This document shows positions 10,104-19,300 of a DNA stretch of 64,000 bases, piece after piece (position 1 is the stretch's first letter; each line of letters opens with the position of its first letter). A program made the translations under genes and the position numbers. The stretch lies in assembly GCF_003460505.1 (NCBI RefSeq), contig NZ_QTVG01000006.1:62001-126000 (forward strand), written 5' to 3'. The notes beneath the pieces are model-generated. The model was not told the origin of the DNA. It did no database searches and was given only the letters and a program-made list of their open reading frames with translations. The DNA is from Eubacterium sp. AF36-5BH. Its GTDB lineage: Bacteria > Bacillota > Clostridia > Lachnospirales > Lachnospiraceae.

Positions 10104-11678
10104 TTAAAGTTCCATATCCTGTTGTCTGTGTTTCGTCTGTTCCTGGGCAGTTCTTTGTGCTTTTTTCTCGTCTGCCTTATCCTGCAAGACTTCCTTGATG
10201 GGCTGCTTCTTGGGCGGCTCTTTGCTTTCCTCTGTGCCGGGGGTGGCTTTCTGTACCCAGTAGCGGATATCCCGCAGCTTCTTCAAATCCTCCTGCACCT
10301 CTGTCAGCGGTACTTTCAGCTCTGCGATTTCGCTGAGAAGTTTTTCCTGCTCCTGTTGCAGTTCCTTTTGGGTGCTGTCCTTATCGTCCGGGTGCTTGGC
10401 AAGGTAGGCGGCGGCTTTCGCATATCGGGCAACCTCCGGGTGTTCCTGTTTGAATTTTTCCTTTGTTTTCTTAAAAAATATTTTCTGGTACTTCTCATAG
10501 ACAGCCTTACATTCTTTGCAGTCTGTCCGGCTGGCAAGAATCCCGTCAATCACTTTGCTTCGGGCTTCCTTTGGCTTCATCTGATTGCGGTAATCGGCAG
10601 CTGATTTCCCGGAAGATTCCAGAAACGCTTCTAAGTCCTCCACAGAGGAAAGCCCCTTTTGCCGGAGATAGGACAGGGCTTCGCTGACTGCCTTTAAGTC
10701 CTGTGAAGTCCCCCGGTTCTGTCCAGCCCTTGTCCAGTCCTTCCGTTCTTCCTTTCGTATCTCCATATACTTCATCAGCAGATTGGGAAGAAGTGTCGCT
10801 TCCTCCGCCGCTTTTTGTGCAAGCAGCTCTTTCCGTTTTTCGCCCAGCTCGGTAATCCAGCCTTTGAGGTTTTGGATGAGCTGACGGATAGACTTCATCA
10901 GGCGGTTGGCGGCTCTGATTTCCCGGTTCAGGTTGCCGATGTTCGTCTGGATACCCCGCTTTTCCATCTGCCGGACAGCAGCTCCCTCATGGACAGTAGG
11001 GATAATATCAAGCCCCTGTCTGGCATAAGAACGCAAGTCCACTCGCTCCGGGCGGTCATTGGCTTCCAGATAGCGGTTCTGGATGACTTCCCACTCATGC
11101 CGCCAGATTTCACAATACTTCTGGTCGTTCCAGTCCACCGTATCCTCCTTGTGGCTTTTCCACCTGCCGGACGGGAGCCGGATTCGTTCCCCGTTACCGT
11201 CAAGGTCGTAGACTTTCCGGCTCTTGGGAAGCCACCTGCCGGATTCGTCCAACGCCCGCATGGTAAGCAGGATATGGGCGTGTGGGTTGCCCGTCCCCTT
11301 GTCGTGAATGGCAAAATCAGCAATCATGCCTTTGGAGACGAACTGCTCCCGGCAATAGTCCCGTATTAGCCCGGCATACTGTTCCGGTGGAAGCTCCCTC
11401 GGAATGGCTATGATGAGCCGCCTTGCAAGCTGGGAGTTCCATTGTTTTTCCACGGCCTCGGCAGCATTCCATAGGGTATTGCGGTCTGCATACTCCGGCG
11501 GGGCATTTGCCGGGAGCAGGATTTCATTGTGGACGATCCCACGCTTTTCCGGGTAGTGCTTCACTTGCTGGTCGTATTCACAGAACAGCTTTTCGCCGCT
11601 TTGGTAAGCAGCGGCGGCAACCGCAGACTGCCGCTGGCTGCGCTGCACAATCGTGATTTCATTGTGTGGACAGGGCAT
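10104..11678 (-). CDS. mobL: MobL/MobA relaxase (MobQ family)
   Basis: 524 residues with ribosome site AAAGGAGGG. The N-terminal relaxase domain starts MPCPHNEITIVQRSQ and includes the AAAAYQSGE motif, a conserved feature of the MobA/MobL family, and the metal-binding histidines in FAIHDKGTGNPHAHILLTMR. This enzyme nicks oriT and stays attached to the transferred strand. The C-terminal half (about 270-524) is a long, charged, coiled-coil-rich region. Without secretion genes in the element, transfer would depend on a co-resident conjugative element. A Rho-independent terminator at 11742-11776 isolates it from genes upstream. Confidence 0.92.
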   Translation of the reverse strand: MPCPHNEITIVQRSQRQSAVAAAAYQSGEKLFCEYDQQVKHYPEKRGIVHNEILLPANAPPEYADRNTLWNAAEAVEKQWNSQLARRLIIAIPRELPPEQYAGLIRDYCREQFVSKGMIADFAIHDKGTGNPHAHILLTMRALDESGRWLPKSRKVYDLDGNGERIRLPSGRWKSHKEDTVDWNDQKYCEIWRHEWEVIQNRYLEANDRPERVDLRSYARQGLDIIPTVHEGAAVRQMEKRGIQTNIGNLNREIRAANRLMKSIRQLIQNLKGWITELGEKRKELLAQKAAEEATLLPNLLMKYMEIRKEERKDWTRAGQNRGTSQDLKAVSEALSYLRQKGLSSVEDLEAFLESSGKSAADYRNQMKPKEARSKVIDGILASRTDCKECKAVYEKYQKIFFKKTKEKFKQEHPEVARYAKAAAYLAKHPDDKDSTQKELQQEQEKLLSEIAELKVPLTEVQEDLKKLRDIRYWVQKATPGTEESKEPPKKQPIKEVLQDKADEKKAQRTAQEQTKHRQQDMEL

Positions 11679-11741
11679 TTCGTGTCCCTCCTTTCTATGC
11701 TTGGTGGATGGGGTGGCGTTTTACCACCTCATTTTGGGCAG

Positions 11742-11776
11742 AAAAAAAGCAGGAGACCTTTTTCAGATTTCCTGCT
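11742..11776 (-). terminator. Terminator upstream of mobL
   Basis: On the minus strand AGCAGGA pairs with TCCTGCT and is followed directly by a run of seven T. It ends transcripts coming from the cargo/regulatory side before mobL. A second small inverted repeat (GGTGG/CCACC, about 11711-11728) lies between it and the mobL ribosome site. Confidence 0.75.
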
Positions 11777-11868
11777 CGGTGTGCCGCTGTGTGGGCGGCG
11801 GGTATTTAGTTATAAAAGTTCGGGGCAAGTTGACCCGATGTGAAGTTGACAAACTGAAATTTATGGTG

Positions 11869-12231
11869 TTACATCGGTGTTCCTACTTCAATCAAATTAC
11901 CGTCCAAATCATAAAAACGAATTACTTTTTGTCCCCAACTATGTGTCATAAGTTTATTAACATATTGAATTGAGGGATAAGACCGTTCCAGCTTTTCAAC
12001 GAATGCTTCTATATCTTGTTCTTCAAAATATAATTCACAAGAATTACTTTTAGGGATAATATCCTTTCCTAAAAACTTTTTCCAAATTTTTTCGTCTTGA
12101 AGCACAAGTCCTTCCGTTAAAATCATGTTACCGTCATTGTCAAGTACCAAATCAAGACCGAACAGGTCATTGTAAAATTGTTTTGATTTCTCAATATCTT
12201 TAACAACAATTAAAATGTTCTTTAATTTCAT
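11869..12231 (-). CDS. VOC family (glyoxalase/bleomycin-resistance fold) protein, element cargo
   Basis: 120 residues. The sequence begins MKLKNILIVVKDIEKSKQFY and ends FYDLDGNLIEVGTP, the start and end signatures of a single vicinal-oxygen-chelate domain. The typical metal ligands are incomplete at the start (V rather than H in the first strand), so substrate and metal are not predictable. Composition is clearly more AT-rich than the surrounding mobilization and replication genes, marking it as acquired cargo. Ribosome site AGAGGTG. Such cargo can be glyoxalase-like or antibiotic-binding; I cannot choose. Confidence 0.8.
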   Translation of the reverse strand: MKLKNILIVVKDIEKSKQFYNDLFGLDLVLDNDGNMILTEGLVLQDEKIWKKFLGKDIIPKSNSCELYFEEQDIEAFVEKLERSYPSIQYVNKLMTHSWGQKVIRFYDLDGNLIEVGTPM

Positions 12232-12531
12232 TGTCTAACACCTCTAAATAAATTCATATTTGTTGTCATCTTCATTATACTTCACTGCCTATCAAAAAGA
12301 TAGCATATTTTATGAAACTTGTCGGCTGGGAACAACTTGCAACGCAAGGTGTCCCCAGATGGCAAGTCCACAAAAGGGTAGCTGGCGGCAGCCAGCGCAG
12401 GGGAAGCGTAGCGTCCCCTGTTTGATTTGGAGCAGACCATGACTGCGGAAAATCACAGCCCTCCGGCGAGGAGCCTTCGGAGAACGCAATGCACCAACCT
12501 CTGGGTGGTGTATAATTGCGCCCTTAGTAAA
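12232..12531. other. Hairpin-rich non-coding region, candidate oriT/regulatory
   Basis: No convincing gene. Inverted repeats follow one another: GCTGGC/GCCAGC (12381-12396), CAGGGGA/TCCCCTG (12398-12420), CTCCG/CGGAG with an inner GGC/GCC (12461-12482), CACCA/TGGTG (12492-12510) and CCCTTA/TAAGGG (12521-12538). The left end carries a 19-base match to DNA inside tnpW, including a TATAAT on the minus strand that may serve the VOC gene. Such dense hairpins next to mobilization genes are typical of transfer origins, but no nic site is identified. Confidence 0.5.
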
Positions 12532-12828
12532 CTAAGGGGTTTCCGGCTTCTCCCGTTCCAGCAGTTTTTTCAATAGTTCCTGCGTGTCCTGCCTGTGAAA
12601 AATGAGTTTCAACAACAGCATGACATCATCATTTGTCAGGCGTTCCGGCTCTTGCAGAAAACTTTCCAGCATACCGCCACGAGTACAGAGCCGGTGCGTC
12701 CGTTCCTTTCGGGTAAGCTGCTTCAACTGATGCTGCAATGCCTTTTCATCATTGATAGCTTTCCGCAGTTTCTTTTCGCTTTTCTCCAGCTCCCGGTTGA
12801 GCTTTTCAAGTTTTGAGCTATCAGGCAA
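12532..12828 (-). CDS. DUF3847-family element protein
   Basis: 98 residues. The first 45 residues form a charged coiled coil (KLNRELEKSEKKLRKA), followed by a conserved TRGGMLESFL segment and a helical tail. I recognise this as the DUF3847 type found in Tn1549- and Tn4451-like elements next to RepA-like proteins. Function unknown. It overlaps the RepA-like gene by 8 bases, so the two are co-translated. Confidence 0.75.
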   Translation of the reverse strand: MPDSSKLEKLNRELEKSEKKLRKAINDEKALQHQLKQLTRKERTHRLCTRGGMLESFLQEPERLTNDDVMLLLKLIFHRQDTQELLKKLLEREKPETP

Positions 12829-13162
12829 GGGCAGCGTCCTCCTTTCCCGGTATCAGCACATAAATCCTGTTCGGCTCTCCAACGCCCTGACGCACCCGCA
12901 TGATAAGTCCTGCGTTTTCCAGTTCATTCAAAGAACGCTTGACCGTCATAGGACTGCGGGACAGGACTGCGGCAATGGCTGTGACAGGGAAGCAGACAAA
13001 CAGGATTCCGTTCTCGTCCTCCTGCCCTTTGGATAGCATAGCGTCCAGCATCCGGCAGTACATGACCTTTGCGGTGCTGCTGACTGGAAATCCTGTCAAC
13101 GCTCTGGGAAATGGCATACAGGGCGGCAGTGGTGTGTCTATCGTCATAAATTCAAAATTCAT
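12821..13162 (-). CDS. Short RepA-like / winged-helix DNA-binding protein
   Basis: 113 residues. The segment from about 25 to 100 (STAKVMYCRMLDAML, then SRSPMTVKRSLNELENAGLI) is a winged helix like the N-terminal domain of plasmid RepA initiators. It is much shorter than full RepA proteins, so it may be a regulator or reduced initiator. Overlaps of 4 bases upstream and 8 bases downstream place it in the middle of a three-gene operon of the element. Confidence 0.7.
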   Translation of the reverse strand: MNFEFMTIDTPLPPCMPFPRALTGFPVSSTAKVMYCRMLDAMLSKGQEDENGILFVCFPVTAIAAVLSRSPMTVKRSLNELENAGLIMRVRQGVGEPNRIYVLIPGKEDAALA

Positions 13163-13347
13163 TCGGTGTGTTCCTCCTTTTTCTTTGCTCGTTTGGATAA
13201 ATAACGGGGGCAGTCAATCACAACCGCCCGGAAGCTCTGCTTGCACCCATGCTGGCATTTCCGGCATAATTCGTTGTAAGTGACACGCCCCCGGTCATTG
13301 AGGTAAAAGGAAAGCTCCTGTTTCCTCTTTTTGCTCATTCTCGGCAT
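13159..13347 (-). CDS. Small Cys-containing element protein of unknown function
   Basis: 62 residues, very basic, with ribosome site CGGGAGGAAG. A CRKCQHGCKQSF segment around residue 28 has three cysteines in a zinc-binding-like spacing, with another Cys further on (VIDCPRYL). It overlaps the RepA-like gene by 4 bases and leads that operon. I know no function; DNA binding is plausible from the charge. Confidence 0.6.
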   Translation of the reverse strand: MPRMSKKRKQELSFYLNDRGRVTYNELCRKCQHGCKQSFRAVVIDCPRYLSKRAKKKEEHTE

Positions 13348-13830
13348 ATTGCGCTTCCTCCCGTTTTTGTGTATGGTTTCGGGGCGATTTTCGGAAAAAT
13401 TACAGCCATAGAGCCGCCTAAAATCTCCCGAAGTATCAGCGATAGGGTAGACTATCCCCCTATCAGATTGTCGTGTTTCGGTATCATTTCGGTGTCAGTT
13501 CGCCAGTTCTCCCCGGTGTCGTTCCTCCCCTGAATCTCACAGCGGCGTATCGCTCCCTTTGGTACGCTCGTTTCGGTCAGGGTTCCTCCATATCCCTGCC
13601 AAAAGTCATGGCGCTACATCGCCGGGGAAGCATATCCCACACAGGCTGGTCATTCGATTGGAATAATCCATCGATGAACTACCTGTATCATAGAACATTT
13701 TTGTGCCCTGTGCCGTATGTCCACAAAGTAGGAATTAAGGGTAAAAATCAGAAATTTCCACGATTGCGGAAAGTGTGATATAATCCAGTTAAGCGGCAGC
13801 AATGAAACCGCCGGAAAGGAGCGTGCGCCC
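13348..13830. other. Divergent intergenic region of the element (control or replication region)
   Basis: This 483-base gap separates the RepA-like operon (minus) from the XRE regulator (plus). It holds a hairpin GATAGGG/CCCTATC around 13440-13465 and, for the regulator, a TATAAT box at 13779-13784. An open frame at 13473-13778 has no ribosome site or recognisable domain and I do not call it. A control or replication region is plausible from position only. Confidence 0.4.
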
Positions 13831-14637
13831 ATGAAAGGAGCAACAAGCATACAGGAACGCCTTTGGGAACTCCGCAAGGACAAAGGCTTAAATCTGGAAG
13901 AATTATCAGAACTGACGGGTATTTCCAAATCAGCTCTTGGAAATTATGAAAAAGAAGATTATAAGGAAATCAATCATGGCAACCTTATCACGCTGGCAGA
14001 CTTCTATGGGGTTTCCGTTGATTATCTACTGTGCCGGACAGAGAACCGGGAGCAGATCAACATACCATTAACGGAGCTGCATTTGAATGATGAGATGGTG
14101 GCACTTTTGAAAAGTGGTCGGATTAACAACCGTCTGCTCTGTGAGCTTGCCACACATAAAGATTTTATCAAGTTTCTTGCAGACATTGAGATTTATGTGG
14201 ACGGGATTGCCACCATGCAGATTCAAAATCTCAATGCACTTGTCGATACCGTCCGGCATGAAATCATTGAACGGTATCGCCCCGGCGAAGATGACCCGCA
14301 TTTGAAAGTGCTGCAAGCCGCCCATATCAGCGATGATGAGTATTTTAGTCACATGGTTCTGGATGACCTCAACCTCATTATCCGGGATATTCGGGAAGCC
14401 CACAAAAAGGACAGTGAGAGTGCACCCCAGACCACCGTTGCCGATGAACTGAAAGAAAATCTGGAAGCGGTCGAAAATTTCAAGGGCAGCCGGGATGAAA
14501 AGCTGGTTGTCCTTTACTGCAAGCAACTTGGTATCAACTATAAAAATCTGTCAGATGAAGAATTTCGCTGGCTCATTCGGATTCTCAAAAAATCAAAGAA
14601 AATGGGAACGCCTATCAGCCAAAGGAAAAAACGGTAA
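13831..14637 (+). CDS. XRE-family transcriptional regulator
   Basis: 268 residues, preceded by GGAAAGGAG. The N-terminal HTH (residues 6-65: RLWELRKDKGLNLEELSELT then SKSALGNYE and ITLADFYGVSVDYLL) is a classic Cro/C1 fold. The remaining 200 residues are helical and acidic with no known catalytic motif. It is transcribed opposite to the rest of the element from its own TATAAT and ends in a strong terminator. Probably controls mobilization or excision genes; its operator is not identified. Confidence 0.88.
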   Translation: MKGATSIQERLWELRKDKGLNLEELSELTGISKSALGNYEKEDYKEINHGNLITLADFYGVSVDYLLCRTENREQINIPLTELHLNDEMVALLKSGRINNRLLCELATHKDFIKFLADIEIYVDGIATMQIQNLNALVDTVRHEIIERYRPGEDDPHLKVLQAAHISDDEYFSHMVLDDLNLIIRDIREAHKKDSESAPQTTVADELKENLEAVENFKGSRDEKLVVLYCKQLGINYKNLSDEEFRWLIRILKKSKKMGTPISQRKKR

Positions 14638-14640
14638 AGA

Positions 14641-14688
14641 AAAACCGCTGTTGCATGGTTTGTTAGCTTCCATGTAGCAGCGGTTTTT
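14641..14688 (+). terminator. Rho-independent terminator after the XRE gene
   Basis: AAAACCGCTG pairs with CAGCGGTTTT, extended by TGCATGG/CCATGTA inside, with T-run on the plus side. It begins three bases after the stop codon. Confidence 0.85.
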
Positions 14689-14730
14689 ACTGTGGTTATT
14701 CAGTTGAAAATCAGAACGATAAACTGGGAT

Positions 14731-15036
14731 TTACGAAAATCTTTTTTGAATCTTATACAGCCATATACTACAAATAACAGCTATAAATAATATAAATATA
14801 ACTGCAATAGAAATAGCATAATCTTTCGGTAATATAACTGCAATCACTCCAGAGAACAAAAGACAAATTCCTATCAATAAAACAGGCTTTCCTAATGCTT
14901 TTGCATATCCTTTTCTGTCGTTTGTGGTTTCAAATACTTTGCCATGAACAGAAGAATAATTTCCTTTTAATAGAGAAAAACTAACAAATATGAGAAGAGC
15001 AGAACAGAACCACATCATTATACTAAAGCCTATCAT
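14731..15036 (-). CDS. Small membrane protein, DUF3784-like, element cargo
   Basis: 101 residues from the ATG at 15036, which follows GGAGGG by seven bases; a longer frame to 15111 lacks a ribosome site. Three hydrophobic segments (about 2-22, 48-66, 70-92) with a short basic C-terminus. It resembles DUF3784 membrane proteins; function unknown. AT-rich composition and pairing with the cysteine-rich gene upstream (53-base gap) mark it as cargo inside the GC-rich element. Confidence 0.65.
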   Translation of the reverse strand: MIGFSIMMWFCSALLIFVSFSLLKGNYSSVHGKVFETTNDRKGYAKALGKPVLLIGICLLFSGVIAVILPKDYAISIAVIFILFIAVICSIWLYKIQKRFS

Positions 15037-15089
15037 AATATATCCCTCCATCAATTCTAATTTTCTTAGTTCTATAAACTGAAATTTTG

Positions 15090-15503
15090 TTATTTCATTT
15101 TTTCTTGACACTCGCTACATTCTTTATCGTGAATAGAAATAATGCCACCGCATTTAGGACAAGTATATTTTATTTTCTGCTGTTCCATGAAATGTTCCAA
15201 GCCATGTCCTTGAACAAAACGGCTATTTTCTATAAGACTTGCTTGATACCGTTTATTATAGCTTTTTTCAAGATTTTTAATCAACTTACATGGATATTCA
15301 GCACATTCAAAACAATAGGATAACGATTTTCCTTTGATGCAATCCTTTATTTTGCATTTACGACAATGTTCTGGTTTCCCTTTATCACTATTCAAGCACC
15401 CAGAACAAGTTTTTTTATTGTAACAGTGCTTATAACAAACCTTACAATTCATTCCGCATGGGGCAAACATGCTTATATCAATTTTTTCTTTTGACATTTT
15501 CAT
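15090..15503 (-). CDS. Cysteine-rich DUF3795-like protein, element cargo
   Basis: 137 residues with AAAGGAG upstream. At least fifteen cysteines: an N-terminal block (APCGMNCKVCYKHC, CSGCLN, CRKCKIKDC, CFECAEYPC) characteristic of DUF3795 proteins, and a C-terminal zinc ribbon CPKCGG with CSEC. Probably binds several metal ions; enzymatic role unknown. Base composition is like the VOC cargo and unlike the transfer genes. Probably co-transcribed with the DUF3784-like gene. Confidence 0.75.
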   Translation of the reverse strand: MKMSKEKIDISMFAPCGMNCKVCYKHCYNKKTCSGCLNSDKGKPEHCRKCKIKDCIKGKSLSYCFECAEYPCKLIKNLEKSYNKRYQASLIENSRFVQGHGLEHFMEQQKIKYTCPKCGGIISIHDKECSECQEKMK

Positions 15504-15558
15504 AGTTGTTTACTCCTTTCAACAAATTCTTATTTGTCATAATCATTCTACCATACCG

Positions 15559-15936
15559 TTATGAATAAATCATCTCTTGCAAAATAATTTCTTCTGCCCG
15601 GTTGTGAATGTTATTGCAACGCCGCACCCATTCCATTTGTTGGGTTCGTTTCAATTCCTCGGTCACGCCCTCGGCATCTTTCATCTGCTCCATGATGGTG
15701 TCTAACCGTTCCTGTGCCTGTTCGTTCAGGTCTGCAAGGTATGTCCATAACTCCCCTGTCAAGGTCAAGGTGTTCAATTTGGCTGGGTGGACTTCTCTTA
15801 AATACTCCCGGTGCATCCGTCCGTACTTTCCGATAGGGCGGTGTTCCTCCGGCAGCTTCAAATCTGGGATATAGTAATCTCCGACAAGGATATAATCAAT
15901 TCCGTTTTCCGTTATTCTTGGTTTCAATTCGCTCAT
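15559..15936 (-). CDS. tnpV: Transposon-encoded protein TnpV
   Basis: 125 residues beginning MSELKPRITENGIDYILVGD, with the helix-rich C-terminal half and the RRCNNIHNRAEEI segment of the TnpV family, known from Tn4451-like elements. Its molecular role is unknown. The start lies inside the 3' end of the HTH gene (41-base overlap in another frame), so the two are one operon at the right end of the element. Confidence 0.8.
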   Translation of the reverse strand: MSELKPRITENGIDYILVGDYYIPDLKLPEEHRPIGKYGRMHREYLREVHPAKLNTLTLTGELWTYLADLNEQAQERLDTIMEQMKDAEGVTEELKRTQQMEWVRRCNNIHNRAEEIILQEMIYS

Positions 15937-16168
15937 GCTCCTTACCTCCTGTGGAAGCAGGCTCGTCTGATACTAACTCAATCACATCGGTAATCTCACA
16001 ATTCAGCGTTTCGCAGATACGGGCTAATGTATCCATGCTGATGTGCTTTCCCTCTTTGCTCATGTTGGCAATCATATTCGTTGTCATACCAGCAGCAAGC
16101 CTTAAATCTTCTTTTCTCATATCACGCTCTAACAGTGTATGCCAGAGTGGTTTATAGCTGATGTGCAT
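15896..16168 (-). CDS. Small HTH (Cro/C1-type) regulator
   Basis: 90 residues from the ATG at 16168, which follows GGGAAAG; a longer frame to 16258 has no ribosome site. The HTH is ERDMRKEDLRLAAGMTTNMI followed by the recognition-helix region and TLARICETLNCEITDVIEL, the short YozG/PF13443-like type. It sits at the right end beside TnpV and probably regulates element genes. Confidence 0.85.
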   Translation of the reverse strand: MHISYKPLWHTLLERDMRKEDLRLAAGMTTNMIANMSKEGKHISMDTLARICETLNCEITDVIELVSDEPASTGGKEHERIETKNNGKRN

Positions 16169-16333
16169 ATTGCTTTCCCGCCTTCCTATCCATACCACCG
16201 GGGCGGCTGCCCCGGCAGGAACTTTTCTCTTATTATAGCACCAATCTTGTGAAATCACAATTTATTCTTGTGGACTGCCGCTGATACCGTCTGGATTGTG
16301 CTTTTCCTTTCTTTTTGTTCCCTTTAATTAGCC

Positions 16334-19300
16334 ATGAACTGGCTAATGGGTGGCGGTGGTGGCTTTGAAAATATGTATGATACATTGTTTTGTGCCAGTG
16401 AAGTTCCACCGATTAGGTTACTTTTAAGTGTAAACTTTGGACTATTTCAGGCATTAGACGCGAGAGCAGATTTATCTTTGGGACTTACAGGATTTGGAGT
16501 GAAAATTTCAGATTTAAAGGTTTCAAATACAAACATAGTATTAATGGATTATGCAAATATTCAAGTTGACTGGATACCTTATTACAAAATGCTAGTGCAG
16601 TGTAGCATAGAGTATTTGGGAATAATAGAAGGAAAAGGCTATATAGTGGTAGATACAAGTACAGGTGCAGAAGAAGCTTTTGAAGCTTATGCTAAGGCTG
16701 GCATTAAAATTCCTGATGCTATTCCACTAATAGGAGGAATTGAGGTAGGAAATGCAGCACTTGGTCTTAATACAACACGTATATGGGGAGCACTTAAAGT
16801 GTTAGGATTTTCAACAGGAATATGTTATGTATATGGTGGAGATTTATCCTTTGGTTCTCAGGCTAATGTTGAACCAACATATCCTCAATATTTAGAGGAA
16901 GCGGGAACAAAAGATATAAATGGAAGAACATGGTATCCTGTAGGTTATGATGAGAATAAGAAAGATACTCTTTATATGAGTCTTGGCTCAAACATAAGAG
17001 AATTATCTTCATCAGACAGTGGAAATCTCTTAGCAGATGACAGCGGAAATGCCAATTCAAACCTTCATTCTGACATTACAAAAAAATATCATGATTTCAC
17101 ATTAGGAAGTTATGAAGACGGTGGTGCACAGGTGTTGAGTGTATCATTTAGCAGCGAGAGTTTAGAACAGGCAGAAGAAGCTAAAGAGGTATTTTCAATT
17201 AAGGATTCCAATGATAAAGAGATTGCTTTGAAATATTATGATAATTCAAAAAGCGATGTTGAAAACGAAGATGCAAATGCAAATTTCTCTTATGACAAGG
17301 ATAAAAAGCAGGGAACAATTGTAGTTTCATTTACCGACAGAAATCTTTATAACAAAATGTATAAGGTAAATACTAAAGAAGCATCAGAGCTTATATTATA
17401 TGCAGTTGATCCACTTCCTGAAGTGAACGATATAAGCATGGAGAAAACAGAGTATTCCAACACTGATAATAAAGTGACAATTAACTGGGACGGAAATGCT
17501 AATATGTCTGAATTAGAAAAAATGGATATCTACGTTACAAATAATACAGATATTGAAAAGGATGGAGGAACATTAGTTGCTTCACTTACCAAAGGAGAAA
17601 TTGCAAAGAAAACAGCAACAATTAATTTATCTGAAACACTTACTGCAGGTAAGTATTACATAAGAGCGGTATATAGTAAGGAGGATGTTACTACAGGAAT
17701 TGTAAATACAAAGGGTACATTTGAATATAAAAATCAGACACAACCGGAAAAAATTACTAATATTACTGCAATGAATGCTGGTGATCTACAATTAAAAGCA
17801 TCTGTTGATTCAAAAGACGATAAATGTGCAGGAGCATTGTTTAAAGTATATGAAGTAAACGAAAAGGGTGAAAAAACTGAATTGTCAGATTACAGTGTTT
17901 CAGCAACTAAAAATCAGAATAACGAAATTTATGCAATTTTAGGTGGAAGTAGTGACAGTAGTACTGAAGATACAAAAGGAAAAAATGTTGTTAAGAAAAA
18001 TGGTTTAAAAGCAAATGGTAAATATATAATTTCTGCTACACCATTCAATAAAGTAGTTGACGAAAATAATAATGTAACAGGATTAATTTATGGTGAAGAA
18101 ACATTTTCTAATGACATTACTTTAAATGAACCTAACAAAGCAACTTTAACTCTTAGTGCTAACCAAAAGAAATACCAGGTTGGAAGAGTAGAAAATGTTA
18201 AAGATGAAAATGGAAATGTAACAGAAAAAACAGTAATGTATGATACATATGATTCGTCAAACATTAATTTTGTTGCTTTATCAGATATGGACGTAACTGG
18301 AACATGGACACTTGATGGGGATGAAACAAAAACAGGAACATTTACAAAAACAAAATCAATACCAGTTGAATTAACCAATATATCAGATGGTGACCATACA
18401 ATTAATATATATGGTAAGAACGAGAATGGAGATGGATTTAATGAATCTTTTGTATTTAATGTGGATACAACTGCTCCAACTTTACTTCTTAAATCACCAA
18501 CTAATGGCTCAGGTTTTGATGAAAATGGAACATTAAATGTTAGCGGAATCACAGAGGAAGATGCATATATTACCGTAAATATTAACAATGAGCCGGTAAT
18601 AAGACAGAAAACATTAAAAGACTTAAATGCAAAAATAAATGAAGAAGGTGATTTCTCATTTGATGTAAATATTGGCAGTGGTTATTACAAGAAGAATGTT
18701 GAAATAATTGTAAGTGACGAAATCGGAAATTCTACAAAGGCACAATGTGAAGTTTACAATAATGGAATGGGAAATGTAAAAGACATTGATGTGGCATTAA
18801 GTGCAGATACAACTGATAACACAGATAAAGAGTGGGTTTCCTATTCAAATAAAAATCTTTTCCTTAATGAAAAGGGAGATACGTCTGTGGAAGTTCAGTT
18901 GAAGGCTATAACAAATAATGACAACTATATTATTTTAAATGATATGGACAATGTTCAGTGGAATGTGGAAAGCGTTTTAGGAAGTTCAGAAATCACAGGG
19001 AATAAGTTGACTATAAAAAACGGCAGTCATGGTTTTGTTGAAGGAAGACTTGTTCTGTTAAATGGAGCAGCATTGTCAGCATCATTTACATATGGTGCGG
19101 AAATACAGGGACAAACCGAGAAAAATGGATATAAAATTGTTTATAATGCTAATGGTGGAAAGGGAGCTATGACAGATCCTAACAGTCCTTATGAAAAATA
19201 TGATTCTGTATTAGTTCCAAAGTGTGGATTTACATATTCGGGAAAAACTTTTGTATCCTGGAATACCAAAAAGGACGGAACAGGAACAACCTATATGCCG

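Larger units (their letters stand above)
5893..16338. mobile_element. Tn4451/TndX-like integrative mobilizable element with serine recombinase
   Basis: About 10.4 kb, visibly GC-richer than the AT-rich flanks, inserted in a surface protein gene. It carries the hallmark set of this family: large serine recombinase, TnpW, TnpV, MobL relaxase, CHC2-type primase, VapE-like ATPase, DUF3847 protein and a RepA-like protein. There is no type IV secretion system, so it should be mobilizable but not self-transmissible. The boundaries are inferred: AA at 5891-5892 and at 16337-16338 is the junction pair that restores the host frame, consistent with the 2-bp crossover of large serine recombinases. At the right junction TTAGCCA and TGGCTAA form an inverted repeat (16328-16346). 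Ends may be off by a few bases. An AT-rich cargo (VOC, DUF3784, DUF3795) sits inside. Confidence 0.85.

Noticed and set aside
10815..11369. 184-codon plus-strand open frame
   Set aside because: Antisense shadow of the relaxase gene.
13473..13778. 101-codon open frame in the element's control region
   Set aside because: No ribosome site, no domain and an odd amino-acid make-up; treated as non-coding.
5891..16331. AATTAG as the crossover site of the serine-recombinase element
   Set aside because: AATTAG occurs at both junctions, but joining there does not keep the host frame; the AA pair at 16337 does.
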